DNA of 64,000 nt. Origin: M3007 sp044347755. Its GTDB lineage: Bacteria > Bacteroidota > Bacteroidia > Chitinophagales > Saprospiraceae. A program made the position numbers and the translations under genes. The notes below the pieces were generated by a model. That model was given only the letters and a program-made list of their open reading frames with translations, did not search any database and was not told the origin of the DNA. The DNA is taken from contig JBIKUE010000012.1 of assembly GCA_044347755.1 (NCBI GenBank), positions 8,092-72,091 of the forward strand, given 5' to 3'. The stretch's first letter is position 1; every line of letters begins with the position of its first letter. Below, piece after piece: positions 37,094-46,282 of this stretch.

Positions 37094-37140
37094 AAAAAGA
37101 GCCGCTATTGGATTATCACGATAGCGGCTCTTCTGTTTTT
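37094..37140 (+). terminator. Terminator of the second SprB-repeat gene
   Basis: A perfect 12-bp stem (37097-37108 with 37121-37132), preceded by an A run and followed by CTGTTTTT. It can also serve the convergent acyltransferase gene. Confidence 0.85.
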
Positions 37141-37168
37141 ATGGTTTTGAACTTAATTGACCGTTAAC

Positions 37169-38413
37169 TTATTCTCCATGGTCACCTTTGAACGGATGCC
37201 GGGGTAACCACTCCTCTACAGGCTTTAGATAATCCAGAATGGTGGGTACAAATTTGTTGGCCACCGAATTTTGATGTCGGAGATAGCAAAGTAAATCGTG
37301 CGCAACAGCTCCAACGGAACTCTTGATTTCCAGAGCAGTGCGTGCAAAAACGATTTGTTTGCTCTTGGAAGCAATGCCCAGTGAAACAATATCGTAGAGA
37401 ATATTCAGGTAAAGCTGATAATCATGATTCAACGCTTTTTCATAACCCAGGAAATGAGCCTCCAGTTCATCATGATTTTGGATGGTGGTATAAAAGGCTA
37501 CTAATTTACCATCCAGATAATAGGCAAACATCTGAAAGTGTTCCCCAAGGTCTTTTTTTAAGGCCGCCAGGTATTGCTCATTCAAGTCAACCATATTAAA
37601 CCCGGCATTATTGGCTATGTCTTTATAAAGACGATAGATCAACGGCAGTTCTGCAACGATCTCTGAATAACTCAGGTTACGCTTTTCAATACCATCCAGT
37701 TTTTTAAAAGCCCGCTTTGCCCTCGTGCGGTATTTTGTGGACATCGCATTCAAGTATTCGTCCTGACTTTTATAGGGTAAGTCCAGAATCATGTTAGGCT
37801 GGATCTCAAATTCGGTAAATCCTTTGTTGATTAGGTGTTGTCCATGGTTTTGTTGGGCAGGAGCAATATCTTTAACCAGAATGACGGGCATTTTCACACC
37901 TTCTCTTCCCATGATGTCTACTACTTCATCTAAAGCGGTTTCAAGCGTCTTAACAGCCGCATCTTTATTAATTTCCGGGTTAAAATAGTAGCCATGCTCT
38001 CCGGTAAGGAGCATATTGCCACAAATTAAAATATCTGCTGCCGCCTTGCCAGCTACCCATTTTTTGAACCATTTAGATAGCCCTCCGAAAAAACAAGGGT
38101 CCTTACGGGATACGTCCAAGTCTGCTATGTTATCATCTCCTTTAAAATACTTGATCTGGCAGAGTGCTACCCCAACTGGTCTGTCTTGCTGGTAAAAAAC
38201 CAGGTAACCAAACCGCATTCCCAATGGCGGGTTGGTTTCAACAATACGAAGGTAACTGCGCTGTAAAAACAGATCGTGTTCGGGAGCTGCCTGATCCCAA
38301 TCTTTACCGGCAGCATCTATGCTCCGAAAAAAACTATATCGAAGGGAGTTTTCCAAAAGGATATTGTGTGTTAACTCCGGTGATGAAATCGCTGTTGGTT
38401 CCGTTCTCGTCAT
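37169..38413 (-). CDS. GNAT/FemAB-like acyltransferase
   Basis: The protein has 414 aa. The C-terminal half has the acyl-CoA N-acyltransferase fold pattern: YKSQDEYLNAMSTKYRTRAKRAFKK (start of the second GNAT-like half as in FemAB/BioF2 proteins), FAYYLDGKLVAFYTTIQ, and HFLGYEKALNHDYQLYLNILYDIV. It resembles proteins annotated as peptidogalycan biosynthesis or GNAT family in Bacteroidota. The donor and acceptor are unknown. It is last in a leftward run after ppa, with a 49-base gap. Confidence 0.72.
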   Translation of the reverse strand: MTRTEPTAISSPELTHNILLENSLRYSFFRSIDAAGKDWDQAAPEHDLFLQRSYLRIVETNPPLGMRFGYLVFYQQDRPVGVALCQIKYFKGDDNIADLDVSRKDPCFFGGLSKWFKKWVAGKAAADILICGNMLLTGEHGYYFNPEINKDAAVKTLETALDEVVDIMGREGVKMPVILVKDIAPAQQNHGQHLINKGFTEFEIQPNMILDLPYKSQDEYLNAMSTKYRTRAKRAFKKLDGIEKRNLSYSEIVAELPLIYRLYKDIANNAGFNMVDLNEQYLAALKKDLGEHFQMFAYYLDGKLVAFYTTIQNHDELEAHFLGYEKALNHDYQLYLNILYDIVSLGIASKSKQIVFARTALEIKSSVGAVAHDLLCYLRHQNSVANKFVPTILDYLKPVEEWLPRHPFKGDHGE

Positions 38414-38462
38414 ATAGCAGAAGGTAGGTCAAAAGAACACACCTTCTTATAAATGGTTGTAA

Positions 38463-39002
38463 TCATTCTACCAACTGCCACTTTTTAACTTCCTGTATGG
38501 CCACTTTTTCGTCTGCCCATCCCATGAGCGTCATGGTTCCAAGGCCATCATAATATACGAAAAATTGCTCTAAAATATGTCTGATAGCGCTGTAATCCCG
38601 CTGAAACTCAAGCCAATTGGTTGCACGGATAATACGTTTTTCTGGGTCTGCCGGGATGGCCAGTACCTTGTGGTCCTGTTCTCCCAAATCTTTTAGCAGC
38701 AATAATCCAATTGGCTGTACTTCTACTACAGTGCCGGTGGGTATGTGTTCTGCCAGAATCAATACATCCAGTGGGTCGCCATCCCCTCCAAGATCCTTGG
38801 TCATTTTAGTAGAAGGAATAAAGCCGTAGTTCACCGGATATGACATGAAATCAACCTTGCGAACCTTCCCATCCCTGATATCTGGCTGAAATTGTTGCAA
38901 TTGCTTGTTGTATTCATACTTGGTATTTGTTCCGGCAGGAATCTCCACAACACCTTGTAGGAATCCATTGGCTGAAAAAGAGGGTAGGGTAAGGTGGTTC
39001 AT
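38463..39002 (-). CDS. ppa: Inorganic pyrophosphatase (family I)
   Basis: This 179-aa soluble enzyme hydrolyses pyrophosphate and so pulls biosynthetic reactions forward. The metal-binding signature DGDPLD is at residues 74-79. EIPAGTNTKYEY near the N-terminus and PVNYGFIPST before the signature are family I hallmarks. The length is normal for bacteria. It sits five bases downstream of a polyprenyl-phosphate glycosyltransferase gene and is likely co-transcribed. Confidence 0.95.
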   Translation of the reverse strand: MNHLTLPSFSANGFLQGVVEIPAGTNTKYEYNKQLQQFQPDIRDGKVRKVDFMSYPVNYGFIPSTKMTKDLGGDGDPLDVLILAEHIPTGTVVEVQPIGLLLLKDLGEQDHKVLAIPADPEKRIIRATNWLEFQRDYSAIRHILEQFFVYYDGLGTMTLMGWADEKVAIQEVKKWQLVE

Positions 39003-39007
39003 AGGGG

Positions 39008-39943
39008 TTAGATTTCTTTTTCTACCAGATAGTTGTTTCGGATACTGGAGTTGCGGTTGATCATTTCTGCCAAAAAGCCGGTAAGGAACAACTGGGTCCC
39101 TACTACAAGTGCCAAAATGCCAAAAAAGAATAACGGACGGTCAGCCATGCCATATTCCTGATGTACCGTTTTGGTATAGGTAAGGTATGCCAGAATGATA
39201 AAACCCAACATAAACGACAGGATTCCCAAGGTACCAAAGAAATGCATGGGCCTTTTTCCGAACCTCCCAACAAAAGAGATGCTCATCAGATCCAGCGGGC
39301 CATTGATAAACCGCTCAAAACCACCAAACTTGGTTATACCATATTGACGCGGTCGATGCTCCACTACTTTTTCACCTATTTTGGTAAAGCCGGCCCATTT
39401 GGCAATGACGGGAATGTACCTGTGCATTTCACCATATACCTCAATGGTTTTTACAACATCCGACCGATATGCCTTTAACCCACAGTTAAAATCATGCAGA
39501 TGAATGCCACTCATCCAGCGTGTTACCGCATTGTATAACTTGGTCGGGATGGTTTTACTCATTGGGTCGTGCCGAACTTTCTTCCACCCACTTACCAGAT
39601 CAAATCCTTCCTCTGAAATCAACCGGTAAAGCTCTGGTATTTCATCTGGGCTATCCTGAAGGTCGGCGTCCATGGTAATGACAACGTCACCGCTGGAAGC
39701 CTGAAATCCGGTATGCAGGCCGGCAGACTTGCCATAATTCCGCCGGAACTTAATCCCTCTAACATTTGAATTGAGGCTTTTCAATTGTTCTATTACGCGC
39801 CATGACTTATCAGTACTTCCATCATCCACCATGATGATTTCATAAGAAAAACGATGCTGCTCGCAAACCCGGCGAATCCAGGCTTCCAATTCCGGAAGGC
39901 TATCTTCCTCGTTTTTCAAAGGAATTACAATCGAAATCTGCAT
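39008..39943 (-). CDS. Polyprenyl-phosphate family 2 glycosyltransferase (GtrB/DPM-like)
   Basis: This 311-aa membrane-attached enzyme is predicted to move a sugar from a nucleotide donor to undecaprenyl phosphate. The GT-A motifs are ISIVIPLKNEEDSLPEL, MVDDGSTDKSW, ITMDADLQDSPDEI (metal-binding DAD) and GLKAYRSDV. Two C-terminal transmembrane helices are visible (FFGTLGILSFMLGFIILAYL and FFGILALVVGTQLFLTGFL). It is three bases downstream of the TrmH-type gene and five upstream of ppa. The flippase and final transferase are not in the window. Confidence 0.92.
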   Translation of the reverse strand: MQISIVIPLKNEEDSLPELEAWIRRVCEQHRFSYEIIMVDDGSTDKSWRVIEQLKSLNSNVRGIKFRRNYGKSAGLHTGFQASSGDVVITMDADLQDSPDEIPELYRLISEEGFDLVSGWKKVRHDPMSKTIPTKLYNAVTRWMSGIHLHDFNCGLKAYRSDVVKTIEVYGEMHRYIPVIAKWAGFTKIGEKVVEHRPRQYGITKFGGFERFINGPLDLMSISFVGRFGKRPMHFFGTLGILSFMLGFIILAYLTYTKTVHQEYGMADRPLFFFGILALVVGTQLFLTGFLAEMINRNSSIRNNYLVEKEI

Positions 39944-39945
39944 AC

Positions 39946-40680
39946 TTAAAGGTCAAATTTAGTAAGTGGATTCGGCCTGATTTGGGACTTTTCTACAGCC
40001 GGATCTCTGTCAACATATACTGGAAGCAAGTCGGCCGAGTCTTTGTCTATGACAATAGCTTGTTGCCTGCTATAACTTTTTTCTTTCAGCATCACTTTCC
40101 ACCGCTCAAACAATTGTTGCTGCTCAGCTTCACTGAACTTGCTTTTTTGATCGTAAAATCCTTCAGCTGCGCGTTGGCGCCGGGCTTCAAATAAGGTCAC
40201 GGCACATGCCACAGAAATATTGAGGCTTTCCGCAAATCCAACCTGAGGTATAATGAAGTTGCCATCCGCATAAGCCAATGCCTCTTCACTAACGCCTTCA
40301 TCTTCATTGCCAAACAAGAAGGCGGTTGGGACAGAAAGGTCCAATTCATACAAAGATTTGCTTTTAGCGCCTAAACTGGTGGCTAAAATGCGTCCGTAGC
40401 GCTTTTTGACTCGACTAAAACACTCCTCCATATCCTCAAAAACATAGACATCCATCCATTTAAAGGTGCCGGCAGAAGTTCTCTTGCCCAGGATCAGCCC
40501 GCGCTTGTCCAGATACTTTTTGGTATACAACACAAAAACCTCCCGAATTCCAATAGCATCACAGGAGCGCAATACAGCGCTGATGTTTAACGGATCAAAA
40601 ATATTCTCCAAAATGACCGTCAGGTCTGGCTGTGATTGCCGAATGACGGACCGGATTTTTTGTTCGCGGGATGGGTTCAC
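39946..40680 (-). CDS. trmH: TrmH family RNA 2'-O-methyltransferase
   Basis: This 244-aa SPOUT-fold enzyme, probably the tRNA Gm18 methylase, uses SAM. The SPOUT motifs are ILENIFDPLNISAVLRSCDAIG (motif 1), FLFGNEDEGVSEEAL (motif 2) and IPQVGFAESLNISVACAVTLFEARR (motif 3, with the trefoil knot). The C-terminal tail is extended, as in TrmH. The Gm18 target is from family resemblance; rRNA methylation is a less likely alternative. It heads the trmH-glycosyltransferase-ppa group. Confidence 0.85.
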   Translation of the reverse strand: MNPSREQKIRSVIRQSQPDLTVILENIFDPLNISAVLRSCDAIGIREVFVLYTKKYLDKRGLILGKRTSAGTFKWMDVYVFEDMEECFSRVKKRYGRILATSLGAKSKSLYELDLSVPTAFLFGNEDEGVSEEALAYADGNFIIPQVGFAESLNISVACAVTLFEARRQRAAEGFYDQKSKFSEAEQQQLFERWKVMLKEKSYSRQQAIVIDKDSADLLPVYVDRDPAVEKSQIRPNPLTKFDL

Positions 40681-40746
40681 TTGCTAATAGCTTTCAATAA
40701 TGGGAATAGAGGTCCAGGTAAAGCAATTGGTTGTCTAATTGGTTAT

Positions 40747-42066
40747 TTATTCTACCGGCTCATACTGAAATTGGTTAAATCTGAGCAGGTGCACAAAGGT
40801 GTTTTCCCAGTAATCAGGCTGGTTTGTTCCCTGATCAAGCCCACCTGAAGCGAATATTTTGGAAAACACAAATCGCCCGCGCAAGGTATTGGCTTTTTCT
40901 GAACTCAAATGTTCCGGAAAAGACAAACCATACTTGTCCAGCATACGTCCAACAAATAAGGTCACATCATATCCATTGAATGCATCCTCATCCGGCAAAG
41001 AGCCTGTTGTATCATAGAACTTTTGCTGAAATACCTTGACTTCAGAAACACCATAATCCTGCCAGCTTGCGGCCGTGATATGTACATTTAGTTGACTTAA
41101 ATACTCTGGCTCAATGGCTTCAAAATTACGCCATTGAGGCATCCCGTATACTTCTACCTGGTTACTGCCTTTGATTTCTTTTAACTTACGCATGAAGGCC
41201 ATGATAAAGTCCTGATTAGCCCAGGAAGGCAATACGAATATCGATGTACGCCCGGCGCGCAGGTGTTTTTTCAAATCAACTTTGTCAAACCCTTTGCTGT
41301 CGTCTGGAACGATTACTTCGTTGAAACGGGTCGTGCCACCCAATGCTGTATTGGCATCTTGGAAATAGGGCAAGCGATCAGCTTCCTTTTCTTTACAAAT
41401 CAAGGTAACTGCATCAGCCTTATGCCGTTTGCGAATGTATCTTGTAATGGTTTCACAGTGTGAACGCAAAGAGGGGTTGATTTGAATAAATCCCGGGTTG
41501 TCGTGCGTCAGGTCTGTTGATGGAGATTCCGGCGAAACCAATATTTTTTTATGCTGCTTTGCCCAGTCAGCAAACATAGAAACATGGGAGGCGCGTACCG
41601 GGCCGATAAAAACAGTTGATTTTTCAAGACGACTGTTTTTCATTAGTTTTTCGAAATCCGTATCATTTGCCTGTGTGTCCCAAATATTAACCATTAATTG
41701 CAGCGAGGTTTCTGCGCTCAATTGTTCCAGGGCTATTTTGGCGCCAGCATAAAATTGTAATGCAAGCCTGCTTTTTTCAGGTATTTCCTCTCCGGTTACC
41801 TGATTGCTCAGGAAGGGTAACAGGAAACCAATATGGTAAGTGCCACCTGCGGGTTTGTTGCCGCCCGGCTGACCAGATGATTGGCCAATAGGAGGCTTGC
41901 CACCGTTGGAAGGAGTCCAGCGAATGGTATCCATTGGTGTGTTTTTACCTGGAGTTGATTTTCCGGGTAAATTAGGGCGCGCTGGTGCGCCTGAACGACG
42001 GGTGGCATCACAGGCAATAATCAGTAATACGGCCAGGCATTGAAGGAAAAGGATATACTTTTTCAT
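40747..42066 (-). CDS. Periplasmic binding protein-like lipoprotein
   Basis: The protein has 439 aa from the ATG at 42066 (MKKYILFLQCLAVLLIIAC), with a lipobox Cys near residue 19. A Pro/Gly/Asn-rich linker of about 50 residues is followed by a type 1 periplasmic-binding fold. That fold has HIGFLLPFLSNQ, FYAGAKIALEQL, FIGPVRASHVSMFADWA, DAFNGYDVTLFVGRML and similar blocks of the Leu/Ile/Val-binding or LpoA-like group. There are no ABC permease genes nearby, so it is not obviously a transporter part; it could be a peptidoglycan-synthase activator-like or orphan sensor lipoprotein. The next gene upstream (SUI1) is four bases away. Confidence 0.75.
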   Translation of the reverse strand: MKKYILFLQCLAVLLIIACDATRRSGAPARPNLPGKSTPGKNTPMDTIRWTPSNGGKPPIGQSSGQPGGNKPAGGTYHIGFLLPFLSNQVTGEEIPEKSRLALQFYAGAKIALEQLSAETSLQLMVNIWDTQANDTDFEKLMKNSRLEKSTVFIGPVRASHVSMFADWAKQHKKILVSPESPSTDLTHDNPGFIQINPSLRSHCETITRYIRKRHKADAVTLICKEKEADRLPYFQDANTALGGTTRFNEVIVPDDSKGFDKVDLKKHLRAGRTSIFVLPSWANQDFIMAFMRKLKEIKGSNQVEVYGMPQWRNFEAIEPEYLSQLNVHITAASWQDYGVSEVKVFQQKFYDTTGSLPDEDAFNGYDVTLFVGRMLDKYGLSFPEHLSSEKANTLRGRFVFSKIFASGGLDQGTNQPDYWENTFVHLLRFNQFQYEPVE

Positions 42067-42070
42067 AGGT

Positions 42071-42427
42071 TTATCCTCCGGCTTTTTTGGTTTGCTTGTA
42101 TCCTGAATCAAGCAATAATTTTAGAATTTTATCTCGGTGGTCGCCCTGAACGATGATCAAGCCGTCTTTGGCATTGCCACCGGCGGCGCATTTGCTTTTG
42201 AGTACTTTTGCCAGAGCTTCCAAATCATGATCCGGGCCAATAAATCCCTTTACCAGGGTGGATTCCTTGCCTCCTTTTCCACGCTCAAGCCAAATCCGAA
42301 GAGACTGCTTTTCAGGAGCAGGACTTTCTACAGGGTCGGGCTCTGAATTTAAGTTAATATCCGGATTGGTTGAGAACACCAATCCACCCAGATCAGATAA
42401 AGAACCTAAAGGTTTTTGTTTGCTCAT
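42071..42427 (-). CDS. SUI1/YciH family translation initiation factor-like protein
   Basis: This 118-aa protein is the bacterial form of eIF1. The C-terminal 75 residues form the SUI1 domain: LRIWLERGKGGKESTLVKGF, LEALAKVLKSKCAAGGNAKDG, and IIVQGDHRDKILKLLLDSGY. In E. coli YciH affects initiation fidelity; the role here is assumed similar. The N-terminal 40 residues are low-complexity and acidic. It lies between the lipid kinase and binding-protein genes with gaps of 13 and 4 bases, so co-transcription is likely. Confidence 0.92.
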   Translation of the reverse strand: MSKQKPLGSLSDLGGLVFSTNPDINLNSEPDPVESPAPEKQSLRIWLERGKGGKESTLVKGFIGPDHDLEALAKVLKSKCAAGGNAKDGLIIVQGDHRDKILKLLLDSGYKQTKKAGG

Positions 42428-42440
42428 ACGGTTTGTGCGT

Positions 42441-43388
42441 CTAAGATTCTACTGATTTCACCTGTGGAACTAAAATGCGAAGGGCTGAAGGGGTGATTTC
42501 GAAATGAAGTTCCTCGGAAATTACCATCCCCTCTCCGTCGAGATGAATATATTGTTCGCCATCGGCCCTGATTACCACTTTTTTTGCCCTGTAGTGCTCC
42601 ACAAAATCGGCCTCATAGATCTTATTCGTCAACATGGATGGTATGGCAGCAAAATACTGCCATCTTGGTGCATCTTTCAAAATGACAACTTCAAAAAATC
42701 CGTCATCCAGTAAGGCATCAGGCGCGATTTGAAAATTATATCCATACATCGGCCCATTGGCAATACTGATGGCAAAACAATTGCGCTTCAGTGTTTCCCC
42801 ATCCAGTTGAATCGAACAAGGTTTAGAGGTATAGCTTAATCCAGCTTCCACAGATTTTAAAAAATAGGGCAAAAATCCTCTCCAATGGCTCCCCTTCATC
42901 ATATTAGACACCAACCCATCAAATCCTACTCCGGCAATATTTACAAAGTGTCGACCATTCAGGGTGCCACAATCAATGGATTTTTCTTCAGCTGCATTAA
43001 GTTTTTTGATCGCTTCATCGATATCGCGGCCATATCCCAGGTGCATGGCTAATCCATTGCCGGAACCGGCCGGAATGACACCAAGAATCGCTTTGGTGCC
43101 TACCAGAGCAGAGGCAACCTCATTTATGGAGCCATCCCCGCCAACCGCTACCACATATTCATAGCCTTCTTTGACGGCCTTTTTAGCCAGCTTGCTTGCA
43201 TGACCGGCTTTTTTCGTCAACCAAATACCGTATTCAAATTTTTTGTGATTAAGGTGATTGTCAATGCTGTTCCTGATATGTTTTTGCAAATTGGTACCTG
43301 CCTTTGGGTTTACAATAAACACGATTCGTCGAGGACGTAACAGGTACGCCAGCAACTCGTTTTTTATGACAGGGTGTGATTCTTGCAT
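42441..43388 (-). CDS. Diacylglycerol-kinase-family lipid kinase
   Basis: This is a YegS/BmrU-type kinase that phosphorylates lipids or sphingoid bases with ATP, 315 aa from the ATG at 43388. Earlier in-frame ATGs overlap the upstream rluD-type gene and are rejected. Motifs are FIVNPKAGTN, the nucleotide loop VGGDGSINEVASAL, IPAGSGNGLAMHLGY, and VGFDGLVSNMMKG; the C-terminal beta domain ends LRILVPQVKSVES. The native substrate is unknown. It is 32 bases downstream of the pseudouridine synthase gene. Confidence 0.9.
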   Translation of the reverse strand: MQESHPVIKNELLAYLLRPRRIVFIVNPKAGTNLQKHIRNSIDNHLNHKKFEYGIWLTKKAGHASKLAKKAVKEGYEYVVAVGGDGSINEVASALVGTKAILGVIPAGSGNGLAMHLGYGRDIDEAIKKLNAAEEKSIDCGTLNGRHFVNIAGVGFDGLVSNMMKGSHWRGFLPYFLKSVEAGLSYTSKPCSIQLDGETLKRNCFAISIANGPMYGYNFQIAPDALLDDGFFEVVILKDAPRWQYFAAIPSMLTNKIYEADFVEHYRAKKVVIRADGEQYIHLDGEGMVISEELHFEITPSALRILVPQVKSVES

Positions 43389-43420
43389 ATAATTGTTTGC
43401 GGTGGAGATAACATCCACCT

Positions 43421-44542
43421 TTATAATCGGTCCGAAACATATTCCCGCCACTGATCAATCACAGATTGCATGTCTGCCGGAAGGTCAGACTCAAACCTGA
43501 TGTGTTGTTTGGTAGTTGGATGTTCAAATCCCAGAACTTTGGCATGCAGGGCCTGTCGTGGTAATTTAGCCAGATTTGATTCTACAAATTGCCTGTACTT
43601 TGGGTATAGCGTTCCTTTAAGAATTTTATTGCCGCCATAACGGATGTCTCCAAAAAGGGTATGCCCAATAGACTTGAGATGCACCCGGATCTGGTGCGTT
43701 CGCCCGGTTTCAAGCCTGCATTCTACCAGGGTGCAATAGTAAAAACGCTCTACAACCTTCCAGTGAGTGACTGCCCATTTTCCATCTTCACCCTCTGGAA
43801 ATACCATAAATAGCCGCCTGTCATTGGGATTTCGCCCGATGTTACCACGGATAGTGCCGGAATCACCTTCCATATCCCCCCATACCAGCGCGAAGTACCG
43901 ACGTTCAATGGTATGATGGAAAAATTGATTGGCCAAATGGGTCATAGAGTACTCATTTTTGGCCACGACCATGAGACCTGTGGTGTCCTTGTCAATTCGA
44001 TGTACTATGCCCGCCCGGTTAGGCTCATTACCTTCTTTAACAGGTAAGCTTTTGAACTGCTCTTGTAAGTGCCATGCAACAGCGTTTACCAGTGTACCAT
44101 TGGGAATGCCAACTCCTGGGTGTACTGCAAGCCCAAAAGGCTTGTTGATCACTAGTACATCATCATCTTCGTAAATGATGTTCAGCGGGATAGGCTGAGG
44201 GGTAATATCAAAATTTTCTTCCAACGATTTGGGCAACACAATAGAGATGGTGTTCCCCGGCCTGACACGGTAATTTGGTTTTACCTCTTTATTGTCAACC
44301 TGTACTGAGCCTGCACGAATGGCATTTTGGACCTTGTTCCGGGACCTGTTGGCTAAGCGATCCATCAAAAACTTATCCAGTCTGATGACCGATTGTTTTG
44401 GATCTGCTATGATTTCGTGACGCTCGTAATAATCCTCTGATGCAGGGATATCTTCCGTTTCAAGGTCAGCCTCTGCAGGCCTTGAAAGTTGCGGGTCTTC
44501 CGGCTCCAAAGGCGTTTGATTTAAGTCATCTACGGTCATCAT
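43421..44542 (-). CDS. RluA/RluD family pseudouridine synthase
   Basis: This 373-aa enzyme isomerises specific uridines in 23S rRNA; RluD-type is most likely. An acidic N-terminal extension (about 45 residues) is followed by an S4 RNA-binding domain (RLDKFLMDRLANRSRNKVQNAI). The catalytic domain has HRIDKDTTGLMVVAK (catalytic Asp184), GRTHQIRVH, and GFEHP near the end. The first two codons are both ATG, so the start may be three bases later. It is first in a leftward run of closely spaced genes. Confidence 0.92.
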   Translation of the reverse strand: MMTVDDLNQTPLEPEDPQLSRPAEADLETEDIPASEDYYERHEIIADPKQSVIRLDKFLMDRLANRSRNKVQNAIRAGSVQVDNKEVKPNYRVRPGNTISIVLPKSLEENFDITPQPIPLNIIYEDDDVLVINKPFGLAVHPGVGIPNGTLVNAVAWHLQEQFKSLPVKEGNEPNRAGIVHRIDKDTTGLMVVAKNEYSMTHLANQFFHHTIERRYFALVWGDMEGDSGTIRGNIGRNPNDRRLFMVFPEGEDGKWAVTHWKVVERFYYCTLVECRLETGRTHQIRVHLKSIGHTLFGDIRYGGNKILKGTLYPKYRQFVESNLAKLPRQALHAKVLGFEHPTTKQHIRFESDLPADMQSVIDQWREYVSDRL

Positions 44543-44636
44543 GGGGTAAAGGTAGGGCGAATTTAAACAAACTATGGCCCTGTATCACCTGTAATGGTGT
44601 TTCTGCCTGCAGCAATAAGATTCGTTTGAATCCAGC

Positions 44637-45074
44637 TTATCGTTTTCTGGGTTGGTTCCACTCTTCTTTTTCTGCAAACTTCACGATGACTTTCATCAAA
44701 TTTACCAGTGTGAGGAATACAATGAATCCTACCGTTACTACAATATAGATCCAGCGATAGCTTTCAGCTTCTTTAAGTGGTATCCCGGAAAATCCCCATG
44801 CCAGCAGGCTTGTACCCAAGCCTAAACCGATATAACTGTAAATAGACACTCCCCAGTATTTGACAAAACTTGGCGCCTTTAAGCTTAACAGGCTATTCAT
44901 CAACGCAAAAAACAGCATAAATGCTGCGCCAATAGACCAGGCATAGAGTCGGTCCACCTCCATGACCCCTAAGGCGGTAGAAAGCCAGCCCAGACCCATT
45001 AAAAAAAATGCCACACCAAAAGTGGCGATCGCCTGAATTGGCGGGCGATCCATTTTGTCAAAAAAATTTGTCAT
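44637..45074 (-). CDS. Small integral membrane protein of unknown function
   Basis: The protein has 145 aa with four predicted transmembrane helices (ATFGVAFFLMGLGWL; WSIGAAFMLFFALMNSLL; YWGVSIYSYIGLGLGTSLLAW; WIYIVVTVGFIVFLTLVNLM). The ends are charged (NFFDKMDRP; EKEEWNQPRKR). I recognise no family. It lies 40 bases after the DUF6569 gene on the same strand and may be co-transcribed with it. Confidence 0.75.
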   Translation of the reverse strand: MTNFFDKMDRPPIQAIATFGVAFFLMGLGWLSTALGVMEVDRLYAWSIGAAFMLFFALMNSLLSLKAPSFVKYWGVSIYSYIGLGLGTSLLAWGFSGIPLKEAESYRWIYIVVTVGFIVFLTLVNLMKVIVKFAEKEEWNQPRKR

Positions 45075-45114
45075 TTGTATGAATTAGAAGAAAAAGAAAC
45101 TCAATGAAGGAAGC

Positions 45115-46110
45115 CTACTGCCCGTAAAGATGCACCCAATGGCCACCCCAACTGAATTTACAGCCGGTCTCCGTTGCCTTTGATGTAGGACCTGCTAACC
45201 GAGATACACGATCAAAAGATTCCAGGGCTTTCTCAGTAGCAAAAACATTGTTTTGACCCTTTGAGGCTGATTCGGCAATATAACCATGTAGCAAGGAGCC
45301 CATTTGTTTGCGGAATAATTCAGGGGTTCCAAAAATATCTACACCCAATACCTGATCGCCACACACCGCTACCATTCCAACTACGTCTGTACGGTCCTTA
45401 AAAGCGTTCTGCAAATGCTGATAATAAGCATCCCGACGTTTTTTCTCTTCAGTTTCAGTGTCAAGCGCGGTGTAAGCCTGGGTTTGAGAACTGGCATTAT
45501 TATCCTTGGTTACGGCCGCCACTGCGTCCCATACCTTTTGTTGATCCTGGGTTTGTTGCACCGCCCGCCTTACAGAAGGACTTGCTACATTATAATAGCC
45601 CTTAAAAGCAGCGATCTCTTTTTCTGCTTTGCTGGCATTAGGATCGTAATAAGTAGAGCGGCCAGCTTCCACACAAAAAACTTCCACATTGCGCACAGTC
45701 ATAGGCAAAACTACTTCGTGATGGGCCAGTACTCTATCCTGATTTCCCCCTTTCACCACATCTCCTGCCAACATCAATATAGTATCCTGACTTTTATTTT
45801 GAACCGTAAGGCCATGGTGCCAGGCTTCATCCTGCTTGCCAAATTGTTTGCGTTCCAACAGCCGGAATCCAGGCGTATTCATGCCTTCCGCCAAGGTCTT
45901 CATTCGATTCAAGTCCTTATGCTCGGCTATTACAGACGGATCAGCGATTACAGGATATAAGCGCAGATTTTCAAAGGTAGCGCTTGACTCTTCAGCAGTA
46001 ATCAACTGAAGTGCCTGTACACCCGCTACTGAAGCCTTATTATGATCAGATTGGCAAGCGCCACCTAAAATGGTAGCTAATACTGCAAGCAAAAAGAGTT
46101 TTTTTGACAT
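45115..46110 (-). CDS. DUF6569 (ARPP-1 type) lipoprotein
   Basis: The protein has 331 aa from the ATG at 46110 (MSKKLFLLAVLATILGGAC), with a lipobox Cys near residue 19; an ATG three codons earlier is possible. The body matches the ARG/rhodanese/phosphatase-associated ARPP-1 fold as I know it: LYPVIADPSVI, LERKQFGKQDEAWHHGLTVQN, LMLAGDVVKGGNQDRVLAHHEVV, VFCVEAGRSTYYD, and MVAVCGDQVLGVDIFG. The molecular function is not established. The last 20 residues include HWVHLYGQ. Confidence 0.8.
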   Translation of the reverse strand: MSKKLFLLAVLATILGGACQSDHNKASVAGVQALQLITAEESSATFENLRLYPVIADPSVIAEHKDLNRMKTLAEGMNTPGFRLLERKQFGKQDEAWHHGLTVQNKSQDTILMLAGDVVKGGNQDRVLAHHEVVLPMTVRNVEVFCVEAGRSTYYDPNASKAEKEIAAFKGYYNVASPSVRRAVQQTQDQQKVWDAVAAVTKDNNASSQTQAYTALDTETEEKKRRDAYYQHLQNAFKDRTDVVGMVAVCGDQVLGVDIFGTPELFRKQMGSLLHGYIAESASKGQNNVFATEKALESFDRVSRLAGPTSKATETGCKFSWGGHWVHLYGQ

Positions 46111-46282
46111 TTGTTGCAAATTTGGGTGTGAACAATGGTTACAGATACATAAACCAGACCTTCAAATGTACCGAACATGGGGATCATAGAAAAGTTTTTA
46201 TGATATCATATAAAAAAATCTGTGTTCTTTGTAACATTGATCTCCTAGCGCCGTCTTCTCTCCAAACAAGGCGCGAAATTGC

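Noticed and set aside
40681..40746. Possible promoter or terminator between the TrmH and binding-protein genes
   Set aside because: Only short AT-rich text and a weak CAATTGG direct repeat; nothing to support a site.
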